DNA of 64,000 nucleotides, from the NCBI GenBank assembly GCA_001600875.1, contig BCLD01000005.1, forward strand, positions 1,145,327 to 1,209,326. Reading direction: 5' to 3'. This stretch comes from Solicoccozyma terricola (taxonomy: Eukaryota; Basidiomycota; Tremellomycetes; Filobasidiales; Piskurozymaceae). Position numbers and translations under genes: made by a program. The first letter of the stretch is position 1. The number at the start of each line of letters is the position of its first letter. A model generated the notes under the pieces. The model made no database searches and was not told the origin of the DNA. It worked only from the letters and a program-made list of their open reading frames with translations. Below are positions 22,348 through 33,078 of this stretch, in pieces.

Positions 22348-23312
22348 TCACTCCTCCATCTTCATTAATTCCTCCTCAATTGCCAGTTTCCTCGCATCCC
22401 ACGCCGCTGTCTCCTTTTCAATCTTTCTCTGCACCACCTCATCCTCCCTGTCACCCTCTGGATGTATCGTCGTCACCGCATGAGACAGGTATTGTGCTGT
22501 AATGAGACGTGTGTATCGGATTGCGGCTTGTTGCGATTTCTTTATCGTTCCTGTAGAAGATCCGGCGTAAAGGAAAAAAAACCCCGTTTAGCGAGTTTGT
22601 GTGCTAGGGGAGGGGAGACGGGGAGACGAAAACAGCCAAATCAAATCAATCTCACCAGAACAGCACAGTACACGCATCACCACTTGTTTCCCCGCGATCG
22701 AATTGCAAAATGACAAACCACCCCATGCTGTACGAAAGTGTTCTCTTGCGACTCTGAAGATGCAGAGGTTGGTCGTCGGGGAGTAGTACCGGACTTTGTC
22801 AAGGCAAAGCGATGGTATGTTAAAATCTTCAGCAACTTCGCGAAATTTTATCGGATGAGCATAACCTACCATTGAAGCTCGAGCCAACTTTTGCCCATCC
22901 TGCATCACCAAACACATCGACGATTGTTTCTTTTACTGCAAACCAGATATCCTTTTCCTTGACTGGAGGGGTTGACTTGATACCAGAGGAGAGTACCAGG
23001 CCGCGAGAGGTGGTTGAGGACGGCGTGGGGACCATGAATCCTGGCATGGAAGGGTAGAAGTCGAGTGGGAGGTCGTCCTTTTCCTTGGATGAATGTGGTG
23101 AATCCATGTCGACATCCTCGCTCGCGGTGAGAGAAGAGGAGTGGTTGGTGGATGGTAGGACGGATAGGTTGGAGGTCAGGTCGTCTGGGAAGATGAGCTC
23201 GGCGAGAAGCCATCGGTTCTGTACGTGAGGGGTACGAGGGGATCAGCGGGGGCGGGGGTGGGGGATGATGGCATGCTGTGTCGGATGGTCTGCGCACCTT
23301 GAATCTGACCAT
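22348..23312 (-). CDS. POP5: RNase P / RNase MRP protein subunit POP5
   Basis: Protein component of the nuclear RNase P and MRP ribonucleoproteins, acting in tRNA 5' and pre-rRNA processing. The first exon is MVRFK, then after an intron NRWLLAELIFPDD, giving the family opening MVRFKNRyLL.ei. An acidic insert (about 60 residues, ASEDVDMDSPHSSKEKDDL) precedes the conserved core VKETIVDVFGDAGWAKVGSS, VRYYSPTTNLCIFRVARE and the RNA-contact strand AWGGLSFCNSIAGKQVVMRV. The last exon continues TIKKSQQAAIRYTRLI, and a charged helix ends at the stop 22348. Four exons, all in phase. Larger than yeast POP5 because of the insert and the tail. Confidence 0.9.
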
Positions 23313-23570
23313 GATGTGGATGTCGAGGCTGTGGAGATGGTGTGTATGGTGTTGAACTGACTGTTGAACTGAAGAAAATGGTGGATGGCGCCGGATGGAT
23401 GGTGGATGAGCGCGTAATTAATTTCTGGGAAACGGTCGGGTCAGCAGTCATGGCAACTGTCATCTCCCCTCCCGGCAGCAGAGCCATCACATCGTATTGG
23501 CTTCGTACATGGCGAGGAATCATACAACGCATCGTGTGCAACGGCCAGGGAGCCCACCCCCAACACCTCC

Positions 23571-24632
23571 TCATACAGCCGCTGTCGCTGTCGCTGCGGC
23601 TTCCGCTGCCGCTGCCGACGTCGACGTAGACGAACCATCCACCAGATCCCACGTTGCAGTCGACACCCTCTCCTGCATATCCTTATCTGCCACTGCTTTA
23701 CCCCCCACTTCCTTTCCATTGTTATCGATGTTGAACCAATGTTTCGCAGATCCTCCCGATGACCCCTCCTCCGCCGCCTCCTCCGCCGCCGCCGCTGCCC
23801 CCGCCACCACCTTCGCATGACAGTCCACTGCGCCAGAGAGTAACTTCTCACCGCATGTCTCCGGCGAGACAGACATCACAGCAGCGAGTGCTTTCAGACC
23901 CCACTTGGCGATGGATGGTACTTTTAATTCGGTTAGGATGTTGGTGTTTACGAATCCAGGGTAAGCGTGAATGTAAACCCTATCTTGAACGTCTAGAGCA
24001 GCCGCGAAATGTTGAATCATGACATCGGTGAATGACATGCAGTGTTCTGCGCACTTGGATACGCTGTAATTGGTACGAAGATCCATGTCTTCCCATTTGA
24101 TACCTTTGCTGTTAAAGTCGCCACGTTTGCCATCGAGAACGGTCATGATGATTGCCGACGGTGAGAGTGCACCATGGGCGAGTAGTTCACGGATGAACAA
24201 CATTCGAGAGTAGTAGTGAAGTGCCATCTTGACGTCTAGACCTTCCTCTGTTGGGGTACGACCTTGGATGGTGAGAATACCCTGAGTGAGGACGAGGACG
24301 TCGAGGTGAGCCTTGTCGTTACCGCTCGACTTGGACGACGCCGATGCCGCCGCCGCCGCCGCAGCCGCAGCCTCCGCGGTATACTCGTTGCAGAATCGTT
24401 TGACGTCCTTCATGAGACTTGCATCGACTCGTCTGAAGTCAATGTTGGGGTGTGCTGTGGACATTTCAGTCCCTACGGTGGCATTGCGACCTGCAACGGT
24501 GACCTTTGCGGCGGGAAGGGAGTCTGCAAGGTGGATGGCGATAGCTTGGCCGATTCCACTGGTACCGCCGACGACGAGAGCGCGGAGGTTGTGCGGGAGG
24601 GACTGGAGTTTGGTGACGAGCGGGGAGGCCAT
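23571..24632 (-). CDS. Short-chain dehydrogenase/reductase with poly-alanine tracts
   Basis: NAD(P)-dependent oxidoreductase of unknown substrate, encoded in one uninterrupted exon, unlike almost all neighbours. The Rossmann motif is GGTSGIG in ALVVGGTSGIGQAIAIHLA; the catalytic pair is in NYSVSKCAEH (Y-x3-K), with IIMTVLDGKRG where the catalytic Ser strand should be. It resembles the fungal SDR group with a 'GRTPTEEGLDVKMALHYYSR' stretch, as in TIC32/retinol dehydrogenase-like proteins. Three alanine-rich tracts, encoded by GCC/GCG repeats, sit at about residues 90-100, 280-290 and at the C-terminus. Divergent from ERG26 with a 220-bp gap that is TG-rich. Confidence 0.85.
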   Translation of the reverse strand: MASPLVTKLQSLPHNLRALVVGGTSGIGQAIAIHLADSLPAAKVTVAGRNATVGTEMSTAHPNIDFRRVDASLMKDVKRFCNEYTAEAAAAAAAAASASSKSSGNDKAHLDVLVLTQGILTIQGRTPTEEGLDVKMALHYYSRMLFIRELLAHGALSPSAIIMTVLDGKRGDFNSKGIKWEDMDLRTNYSVSKCAEHCMSFTDVMIQHFAAALDVQDRVYIHAYPGFVNTNILTELKVPSIAKWGLKALAAVMSVSPETCGEKLLSGAVDCHAKVVAGAAAAAEEAAEEGSSGGSAKHWFNIDNNGKEVGGKAVADKDMQERVSTATWDLVDGSSTSTSAAAAEAAATATAAV

Positions 24633-24854
24633 GGTTGTGTGGGAGGATGTGGGTGTGTGTGGGTGTGTCTGGGTGTTGCTAGCTGTGCCGCTGTGGACGA
24701 TGGTGTTCGCTGTCCCCCTCGTCCGGTCTGTGTTCGCCGCGTCGACCAGCTCAGCTCAGCGACTCGTTCCACCGGCCAGCAGACTGTCATCCAATCGCAT
24801 CACCATCCACACCACATCGACCCCCACCCCCACAACACACACACCCCCACAACC
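24633..24854. promoter_or_regulatory. Short divergent promoter, SDR / ERG26
   Basis: 222 bp between the two start codons. The SDR side is TG-rich (about 24650-24690) and the ERG26 side CCCCCACA-rich. No TATA box seen. Confidence 0.5.
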
Positions 24855-26488
24855 ATGGAATCCTACCTTGTCATCGGTGGATGTGGATTTCTAGGCCGTC
24901 ACATCGTCGAGGCACTACTGGCGAGAGGAGAGAAGGAAGTCGCCGTGTTTGACCTCGTACAACGCCATTTCGACGAGTGAGTCGGGCGGGGGTGTTGGGT
25001 GTGCTGGTGTCTCGGGGGAAATGGGAACATCTGCTAAACATCATTCACACCCTCCCAGTAATGTCACCTTCTACACTGGTGATTTAACCAACGAGGAGGA
25101 TATCGGTGGTGCAATTGCCAAGGTGGGTGATGGGATGGGAAGATCACATCTCATGCAAAATATTCCTCTCCCCCCCCCCCCCCATGCTAATCGCATGCCC
25201 CAATCGCAACACATCTTACTACACAGAGCCATGCAACCGTGGTCATTCACACCGCATCCCCACTCATCGAAAACCCACCACCAATCTACCACAAAGTCAA
25301 CGTCATAGGCACACAAACTGTCATCAGTGCATGTATCGCACACTCTGTGGGGAAACTAGTATACACTTCGTCCGCTGGAGTAGTGTACAATGGAGATGAA
25401 GATCTCATCGATGTCGATGAGAGGTTGGAAGTCCCATCCAAGGCGTTGGATGCGTATAATTTGACAAAAGCACAGGCGGAGAAGCTCGTGTTGGAAGCGA
25501 ATGGCAAGGACGGTTTGTTGACTTGTGCTCTGAGGCCAGCTGGGATCTTTGGGTGGGTGTCGTTGGAGCGTGAGCGCCCACAGTATGGGAAAAACACTGA
25601 CATCACTTTCTCCCAGACCCGGTGATCGCACAAACCTCCCAGGTCTCATCAGTGTCATGAAGAACGGTCAAACCAAATTCCAGATCGGATCCAATGATAA
25701 TCTATTTGACTGGACATATGTCGGTAACGTCGCTCATGCACACTTACTCGCAGCGGACAGACTCGAGTCTACCGTCCACGCATACGATTTCGTCTACCCT
25801 CTTCCGGACGTTACATTATCGACAGGGAATCACAGAGTCCCTACATCGGAAGCCAGGCCATTGGGTCCCACCGTCGACCCCACTGCCGAGGAACTTCGCG
25901 CCGCTGAGGCATTCGCTTCCACCGAACCACAAAGCGAGGACGACCCTGACCTCAAACCCGTGCTTCGAACCCGTATGGATCAATTCACAAACGTCACTGC
26001 GGCAGCGGAAAAGACTGCGGATGGCTCCGCGGATGAAGATGAAAAGAATGAAAGACTTGCAGTCGCTGGTCAGGCGTTCTTCATCACAAACTGCGAACCA
26101 ATGTACTTTTGGGACTACATGCGTGCAGTGTGGAAAGGTTTGGGTCACGTCGCTCCATACACGATTCGTCTACCTTCCGAGTTTGGTATCATCTTGGCAA
26201 TGGGTGCGGAAATGTGGAGCAAAATTACAGGAAGAACACCAGGGTTCACAAGGTTCAGGGTCAAATTCGCGACTCAGAAGAGGTATTACAACGTCGAGAG
26301 GGCCAGAAGGTTATTAGGATACGAGCCAATTGTCGGCGTCGAGGAGGGTATTCGAAGGACGCTCGAGGTATGTGTTGAAGTGTGCAGTCCCTCGTCTGGC
26401 TTGAAAGCTAACTGTTTATTACCCACCCCGCAACACAAAGTGGTATAACGCGGATCAGGCCGCCAAGGCTGCTCAACAGGCCAATTGA
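24855..26488 (+). CDS. ERG26: Sterol-4-alpha-carboxylate 3-dehydrogenase (decarboxylating)
   Basis: ER enzyme of ergosterol synthesis: oxidises the 3-hydroxyl of 4-carboxysterols with NAD and releases CO2, within the C4-demethylation complex. VIGGCGFLGRHIVEALL is the N-terminal dinucleotide-binding motif; VYTSSAGVVYNG supplies the serine strand and DAYNLTKAQAEKLVLE the Y-x3-K catalytic pair; RPAGIFGPGDR and FDWTYVGNVAHAHLLA are the 3-beta-HSD family signatures. A C-terminal hydrophobic stretch (PSEFGIILAMGAEMW) is the membrane anchor seen in the family. The acidic insert near 25880-26050 (TEPQSEDDPDLKPV) is longer than in yeast. Seven exons; one intron has a 14-nt C run (25170-25183). The last exon is very short (WYNADQAAKAA to the stop). 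Confidence 0.93.
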
Positions 26489-26732
26489 GGACATGAACTC
26501 TTGCTTGTCTACCTTTCTAGATTCTGAATGTACCATCTTTTATGCAATGACCGTTTGGTAAAATTGGACCCGAAATCACGCAAGAAAGAGATTGCCATAG
26601 ACCCAACTCCAGGTAGTTATCTACAAAGAGAGGGGGGTTTTTTTTTCGCAACAGCTGTTTCCACTCGGTTGCTTATCATCCAGCTGTCCGTCTACATGAA
26701 CTTGCTAGCCTGTCGTTCGGCAACCACAGCAA

Positions 26733-28052
26733 TCAGCTACCGAGCTGACTTGTATCACCACATTCCGTATGACTCACCATGGACATCAATCCACCCAATC
26801 CGCCAGTTCCGGTAGAACCGCTCATCTGGCTCTTCAACATGAGCGACATGATGGTACCAGCAGCAGAGGAGACGGCGTCTTGTTTGTTTCCTTGGTTACC
26901 GGATTGGTCGAACATCTGGGTGGAGGCGAGCGTAGGTCAGTCGTGTACAAACAGAGATGACCCGGGGGGGGGGGGGGGGGCAACGGGAAAGGCACCTTGG
27001 AAGCCTCTGCCATGGCCATGGAGATCATCTGCGGGATTGAGCAGGTGCGACGGCATCAGATCGTAAACTCCATCGCAGAATCAAAAGGTTGCTGTTCAGC
27101 GCTACTCACGCTCGACTGAGCATTGCCACCAGACTGGCTGCCACCACCGGAGGTGAACATCTTCATCGCCTGCAAAGCCGCGGCCGAACCGATTGCGCTG
27201 ATGAGTTATACGTCAGTGACTTATCCAATACAATTCCTCAAGTCAATCCCTACTTTGAACTCATGTTTCCAGCATTGCCCTGGTTGTAGACCTGGTCGTG
27301 AGCATTTTGCACACCTTGCTCGTCGATTTCGGCGTTTTGAGCGTTTCCGGAGGAAGCGTATCGTTGGGCGTATGCGAGACCTTGAGCGAAGCTGGTAGCG
27401 TGGATGGTATTTGGTAAGGTGGACGAGGTAGTAGAACAGTAGCAAATAACTCACAGACCCCCGTCCTGGGTTCCAGCGTGCTGTTGAGCTTGGTTGACGA
27501 TTTCTTGCTCGTTCACTGCGCGGACGGGAGAGGTCCCAATATCAGTATTTGTAGTATGAGTTGGTAGAATACAGCCGATCGCTCACAGTCAGACATGTTG
27601 CCTTGCCGTCCGTTGTTGGATGAGTTGTATTGCGGACCGCCTTGCTGGCTGTAGCCCCCTTGACCACCTTGGTTTCCGCCATAGCCACCTTGACCGCCTT
27701 GGTTTCCGCCATAGCCGCTTTGACCGCCTTGGTTTCCACCATATTCGCCTTGACCACCTTGATTACCACCATGTCCACCCTGGTTACCTTGGTAGGAATC
27801 TTGATTTCCACCATAGCCTCCCTGGCCACCTTGATTACCCTCCTGGTTGTGATTGCCAGCTGGAACGTATCAAAGGAAGGGGTAGGGTGGATGTTGGATG
27901 ATGGTGAGCTGCGGGGTTTCAAACTGGCAGACGGACGGATAGAGGTTGATGGGGCAAGAAGATGAATACTCACATTGCTGCTGTTGACCACCTTGCTGAC
28001 TCTCTTGGTACTTTTCGTATCCTTGCTTGGCGAGGTTGATGAAGCTGTCCAT
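26733..28052 (-). CDS. Gly/Gln-rich protein, DUF7721-like, with decapeptide repeats
   Basis: Function unknown. Exon 1 begins MDSFINLAKQGYEKYQESQQ, a pattern shared with fungal DUF7721 proteins (recalled, not searched). Exon 2 encodes tandem GGYGGNQGGQ units. Later exons read NEQEIVNQAQQHAGTQDGG, SFAQGLAYAQRYASSGNAQN, IDEQGVQNAHDQVYNQG, SAIGSAAALQAMKMFTSGGG and MISMAMAEASK, an amphipathic alanine-rich helical half. The C-terminus is AVSSAAGTIMSLMLKSQMSG followed by a Gly-rich end. I place the stop at 26733, although a GTGAGT directly after LMSM (26781) could be a donor to one more exon. A 17-nt G run (26964-26980) lies in an intron. Confidence 0.6.
27661..27780 (-). repeat. 30-bp in-frame tandem repeat coding for GGYGGNQGGQ
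   Basis: Four clear 30-bp units (27661, 27691, 27721, 27751) with one or two differences each, flanked on both sides by decayed copies (to about 27840). Each unit encodes ten residues, so copy number can change without a frameshift. Confidence 0.85.
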
Positions 28053-28646
28053 TATTGTGGGAGTGGATTCGTTGTTCGGGTCTGGGGGAACGGGTGAGTC
28101 GAAGGATATGAGATGATATCGGGGATGGGAGTCGGTCAAGGAGGGACTAACCGATGGGGAGTATGGATGGTACGATGCTGCTGATGATGTTGTCAACGAT
28201 GGCAGTGGACACGATCGATGACGTTGTGGATGGCATTGAGCTTAAGGCGGGGGGGGGGGGGGGGGCGATGCGTCATGGGAATATCACGTGACTGCAGTGG
28301 CGAACCTGCCTACTGAGACATCCGGGAACACAAGTTAAGAAAAAAGGAGACCGGTAAAGAAAATCTACTCTTTTAGAGTCGAGTTGTCTTTTTTCTTTTC
28401 CTTTTATTTTATTTCATTTCTTTTCGTATTTTCTTAAGAAAATAAGAAACAAGAAATACCAAAGGGAATCCAAAAAGAAAATGAAACCAGGGCAAGTATC
28501 ATACAAAATAAAGACAGAAAAAGAGTCGGGATACCAAAATAATCAGGGAAAAATGTCATGAGAGGNGATTTGAATAGTGGTTTAAGATCATTAACTTGGG
28601 GACTTCATTCGCTGGCACAGATAGACTATCAATTCGTGAACAGTTA
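28053..28646. other. Intergenic region with AT-rich block and one N
   Basis: Contains a 17-nt G run (28249-28265), a CACGTG site near 28285, and a strongly A/T-biased purine/pyrimidine block (about 28330-28560). The N at 28566 marks uncertain sequence. No gene recognised. Confidence 0.5.
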
Positions 28647-30053
28647 TCAGATTACAGCCTCAGCCGGATGCGCATTCTTCCAATCCAGCGCTTTGATGAT
28701 GCTATACATACTGCGAAGAGGGCGGTCGTTTTTTGTCAGTCGATATCTCCCGCTGACCTTTGCAACGTCATCACTCACGCCAACAACGAGGGCACCGGAA
28801 CACCCAAGCGGATCCCTTCATTGAGTGGCGTTCCCAGAATGACCTGCCGAACATCCAGTTGGTGTTTGTTTCTGTGCTCAACCACAAAACTCGAATGAGC
28901 AACTCACCTCGACTTCCATGGGCCTCATGGCTACAAAATCAAACAACATGGAACTCGGTAATCCTTCCTTGACGTCGGTGCATTGTTTTATCAACTTTTC
29001 AACCGTCCCATCCGGAACGTTCAACCCTTTTGCCCGGGCGACCGCCGCCACTTCGTTCATAATCGCATATGAGAGCGTGAGCGCATGTGGCGAGGAGGCG
29101 AGGAATCGATTGGTACGGAGTTGGGTTGCGGTTGTTACAGAGTTCCAACAGGCGTTCCTGGTGGGGGGGGGGGGGGGGGGGNNGAATTTTGGTTAGCCGC
29201 TTCGGAAAGGTTGGCCCCTAACGTCTATACACCCTAGCTCACCAAATGACCTTCACCCATCGTTCCGATTGGATGCTCTCTACGACTGTACAATCACCTC
29301 CTCCAGCTGTGAGAATGTCAACCACGCGATCCAACATCTTTTTCTCTGACTGTTTGGTAGCTGGGTCGTCACTCCTCCAATCCACACCAATTGTCAACCC
29401 CTCCCTGTTGAACTGCTGGACCACCCCATTATCCAAGACCTTCCCTCCCGTCCAAACGACGGCAGAAATGATGGTATTGTTCGGGAAAGCAGCATGTAAT
29501 GGAGCCTCAGCACCCACACCATTCTGAAGAATGACTACAGAGGTGTTTGTTGAAATCACTGATCGAATCTGATCCTCGAGGGAAGGCTTGGCATCCAGGA
29601 GAGCCTTGGAAGCGCAAAACACGTAATCGAATGGACCAGACTGGGAAGCCTCGTAGCATGACTGGTACACTGCGGGGAGGTTTTGGTGTGGGTTTTGGTT
29701 TGCGCGGGGGATGGCGAATGCGACAGACACATCCAGCTCACCTCCATCGAATATCAAACCATCGTGATTGCCAAACTTTTCCGATTGCAGGGTCATTCCC
29801 TGATGCAGTAGAGGGTAATTAGTGGCGTGAATCCACCGCAAGACCTTTGCAACATACCTTTCTCTTGACAGATTCATAATTAGATCTGGCTACCACACTT
29901 ATGGAACACTTGTTGGACAAGCGGAGAATGCACGCGTATACAGATCCGATTCTGCCGCGGAGAAGGGAAGGTGAGAGATCATATATAGACCAGTGGTGTG
30001 CAAGAGTCGACGTACGCTCCGAGTCCGAAAAGCAAGACGCGAGGTTGAGACAT
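28647..30053 (-). CDS. 2-dehydropantoate 2-reductase-like protein (ApbA/PanE family)
   Basis: Family enzymes reduce ketopantoate to pantoate with NADPH; many fungal paralogues have unknown substrates, so pantothenate synthesis is not assured here. Exon 1 MSQPRVLLFGLGA joins across an intron to IGSVYACIL, giving the GxGxxGS Rossmann loop. FDYVFCASKALLDAKP and VVILQNGVGAEAPL are the family's NADPH/substrate strands; the junction KVIW|NACWNS carries the catalytic lysine region and the conserved Asn. The C-domain reads MNEVAAVARAKGL, SSMLFDFVAMRPMEVE and ends DWKNAHPAEAVI at 28647. The intron at about 29161-29239 contains a 19-nt G run plus two Ns (29163-29183). The gene is divergent from the CoA ligase gene, 610 bp apart. 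Confidence 0.82.
29163..29183 (+). repeat. G homopolymer ending in NN, in an intron
   Basis: 19 G then two N. On the sense (minus) strand it is a C tract directly next to the 3' splice site of the ketopantoate-reductase-like gene. The Ns suggest the assembler could not size the run. Confidence 0.85.
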
Positions 30054-30663
30054 GTTGAGAGACCGAGATTTGCAGGGTAAAGCAATGCAGAATTGGAGCA
30101 AGAATATGGAAGTCACATCATGGATTGTATCCCAAAGGGCAAGGCTCATTTATACATACATGCGCCTAGATAGGCCCGACCTCGGTCCGAGTGTGGGTGG
30201 TGACTAACCCTCCTCGTAATCCCAGGCTTAGCCGACGCAGGGGGAGGGCCAAGGGGCACCCCTCGGTAATTCACGGCAGCGGGTGGACGTTTCTTCTTGT
30301 TCTGGATGGTTCCGGTCTCAGTATGCTTTGGCGACATCGCGGCCTGCCGACTTGCGTTGATGATCGACGAGCAGGTCGCGGCGGTGTTTCTAAAGAGAAA
30401 ATGGATGTAGACGCGCAGCGCATCATTAGGGCAGAACAGGGAGGTGACCACACTGGAAACCCTACGTCTGATTGGGTGGCCTTGCACATGGTGTAGATGA
30501 CCATCGCCGGCTACCAATCTATTATTTCGCCGTGGGGCCAGACGGGACGGTGGCAACGTTTAATTCCTATAATAAAAAAATGCGGGGAAGCAGAATCGAC
30601 GAGTCCAACAGTCTCCCAGACCTGCTCCAATCCGATCGAGGACCTAGATGAGACACTATCAAT
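30054..30663. promoter_or_regulatory. Divergent promoter, ketopantoate-reductase-like / CoA ligase
   Basis: 610 bp. A TATAAAT-like element on the minus strand near 30150 is about 100 bp upstream of the reductase ATG. Open stretches on both strands (30146-30556) have no family motif and are read as chance. Confidence 0.4.
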
Positions 30664-32996
30664 ATGACAGACACCACTACCAGCCACCAGACTGTATACA
30701 AGAGCAGATATGATCACCCGCCGCTGCCACCGCAGACATCGGTTTTCCATTATCTCTTCCCACCAGCTGCTCTCAAACACCTATATGCGCACAGCAGATT
30801 TCCTGACCGTCTTCTGGCGTTCATAGACCCAGTCACGGAGCGTACGACTACCCGCAAGGAACTGCGTCTTGTCGCTCTTCGACTCTCTCTCGGACTGAGG
30901 AAACATCCCGGGTTGCATCGAACCAACGATCACACCCCTGTGGTCATGCTTTTCAGCCAAAACAGTCTTGATTACCCCAATGTCCTCTTTGGCGCACAAG
31001 CTGCAGGAATCGTGACCACGCTGGCCAATTCGGGATATACTGCCACTGAACTGGCTCATCAAATACGGGATAGTACAGCACAGAAGATATTCGTTCATTC
31101 CTCGCTGCTGCCAACCGTTAAAGCTGCTCTCAAGCATCTGCAAATGGAGGGGCACTTTAATTATCAAGCAAAGCCCGACGTGATACTGATGGTGCGCAAC
31201 CAGGACGTCCCGGAAGCCCTAAAATCCAGCGGTATACAGAGTTATGAAGACCTTATGGCCAGCGAGGAAGAGGTGGAAACGGAGGGATGGGAGGGGTTCG
31301 CATTGAGCGAGACACAATCGAACGAACCTGCTCTCTTGTGCTACAGTAGTGGGACTGTGGTTTGATTAAGCTCTTGGTCTATGGCAGAATACAATAACTG
31401 AAATCTTCATTATTTGAGCAGACTGGCCTGTCGAAGGGTATGTGACAGACCGTTGACCAGAGATTTTGTCCGATTTGACCCACCGCCGACCGCCGATTTG
31501 ACCCACCTCCCACCGCCGACCAGGTGTCGAGACTACGCATAACAATATGAACAGCTTGTGCGAGATGCTGAAGCCTGCGTACATCAAACTGTCCCCAGAG
31601 GAGAACGACAAGGTCGTTGGTGTGTTGCCAATGTACCGTGAGTTTGTTCAGCCAAATGGGGTGTATGTGTCGTGGAAAGTATTGCTGAATGTGTTGGTGA
31701 TTGGGCGATAGATATCTACGGCTTACAAATGTGAGAAGAGATTGCCATGCTTCATTTCCACGGAACCACATTCCTGACTTTTCTCTACACCAGTCTACTC
31801 TGTCAACCATTGACCGACGGCGTCCCTGTGATCACCCACGCAAAATTCGACCCGGAGCAATTTCTTGCCTCCATTGAAAAGTACAAAGCAACCTGGGCCC
31901 TGGTTGTCCCACCAATACTCGTCGTTCTCGCCAACAGTCCGATCGTCGACAAGTATGATTTGACTTCCATGAAAGGGATGTTGAGCGGTGCGGCGCCATT
32001 AGGGGAGGGTCTCATAAGGAAGGTCATGAAACGATTGGGCCATGGTTTCCAGGTCACTCAGGGATACGGTGAGTCAGCACCGAGTGTCTTTCTCAAAGCT
32101 CGGTAAGCTACGATTATGTGCTAACATTTCAAGGTCTGACTGAAACCACTGCGGCCTGTCACTGCAACCCGCTTGAAGACTGTCTGCGTAAAATCGGCTC
32201 AATTGGCGTTCCTCTCCCCCATGTAACTGCACGCATCGTTGATTCCGACATGAAAGACGTACCTGTCGGTCAACCTGGGGAGCTGCTTCTCAAGAGTCCC
32301 AGTGTGATGAAAGGATATTGGAGGAATGCAAAGGCAACGGAAGGGACATTCACAAGCGATGGTTGATACAAGACTGGAGATGTCGCTCAAATGGATGAGG
32401 AGGGATACTTTTAGTAGGTTGGGGTTGGAGTTTGCAGATGCGGAAGAGGCAATCCGAGGCTGATTGTTGATTGATAGCGTTATCGACCGACTAAAGGAAT
32501 TGATCAAGTACAAGGGGTTTCAGGGTAAGCCTTGCTCGAGTCCATGGAGAAATACCGCTGATCGGGAAGTGTTATCGACGTGTAGTTCCACCAGCAGATC
32601 TAGAAGCGCTTCTTCTGACTCACCCGCAGGTGGCCGACGCTGGCGTCTGCGGTATCAATGATCTGGCACAAGCAACGGAACTGCCACGCGCCTACATTGC
32701 TCCTGCAGGGGGTTTGCAGAGCTTGAAGACCAGCGAAGAGAAGTTGAAGTTTGGCAATGATATCATCAAGTGGGTTCAAGGGAAAGTGGCAGATCACAAG
32801 CAGTTGAGAGGTGGGGTTGTATTGATCGAGGCGATACCAAAAAGGTTAGTGTTCATTATATTGTGATTTTGGACGGCAGGACTGAGAATGCTTTTCCAGT
32901 GCGGCTGGAAAGATACTGCGAAGGGAGTTGAGGGCCATGGCAGCGAAGGAGGTGGAGATTGGTAACAGGGTGACTGACGTCAAGGCGAATCTTTAA
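30664..32996 (+). CDS. 4-coumarate-CoA-ligase-like acyl-CoA synthetase, interrupted by an in-frame TGA
   Basis: ANL-superfamily enzyme that would activate a carboxylic acid as acyl-adenylate and then CoA thioester. Motifs: CYSSGTTGLSKGV (P-loop, assembled across a 16-nt micro-exon 31422-31437), LPMYHIYGL, GAAPLGEGL, QGYGLTETTA, DVPVGQPGELLLKSP, then DVAQMDEEGYF, YVIDRLKELIKYKGFQV and the catalytic lysine in SAAGKILRREL. The C-terminus ANL is a peroxisomal PTS1 variant. In the A8 hinge the expected G-W-Y-K-T-G-D reads GGT TGA TAC AAG ACT GGA GAT: one base turns Trp into a stop (32364-32366). Everything after stays in frame and conserved. So this is a recent pseudogene, a readthrough gene or a sequence error. 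Confidence 0.8.
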
Positions 32997-33078
32997 GTTG
33001 TATTCGATCCCTTGTCAAGCATGCCCATGTTCATTCGGAACTTCCATGTAATCCACGGTGAAATCAGGACAGAAAATA

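Noticed and set aside
22284..22502. Plus-strand open frame rich in Pro/Ser
   Set aside because: It lies antisense to the last POP5 exon, whose reading (IKKSQQAAIRYTRLI) is conserved.
30146..30556. 136-codon minus-strand open frame between the ketopantoate-reductase-like gene and the CoA ligase
   Set aside because: Opposite-strand frames are equally open, there is no recognisable motif, and it sits in a divergent promoter.
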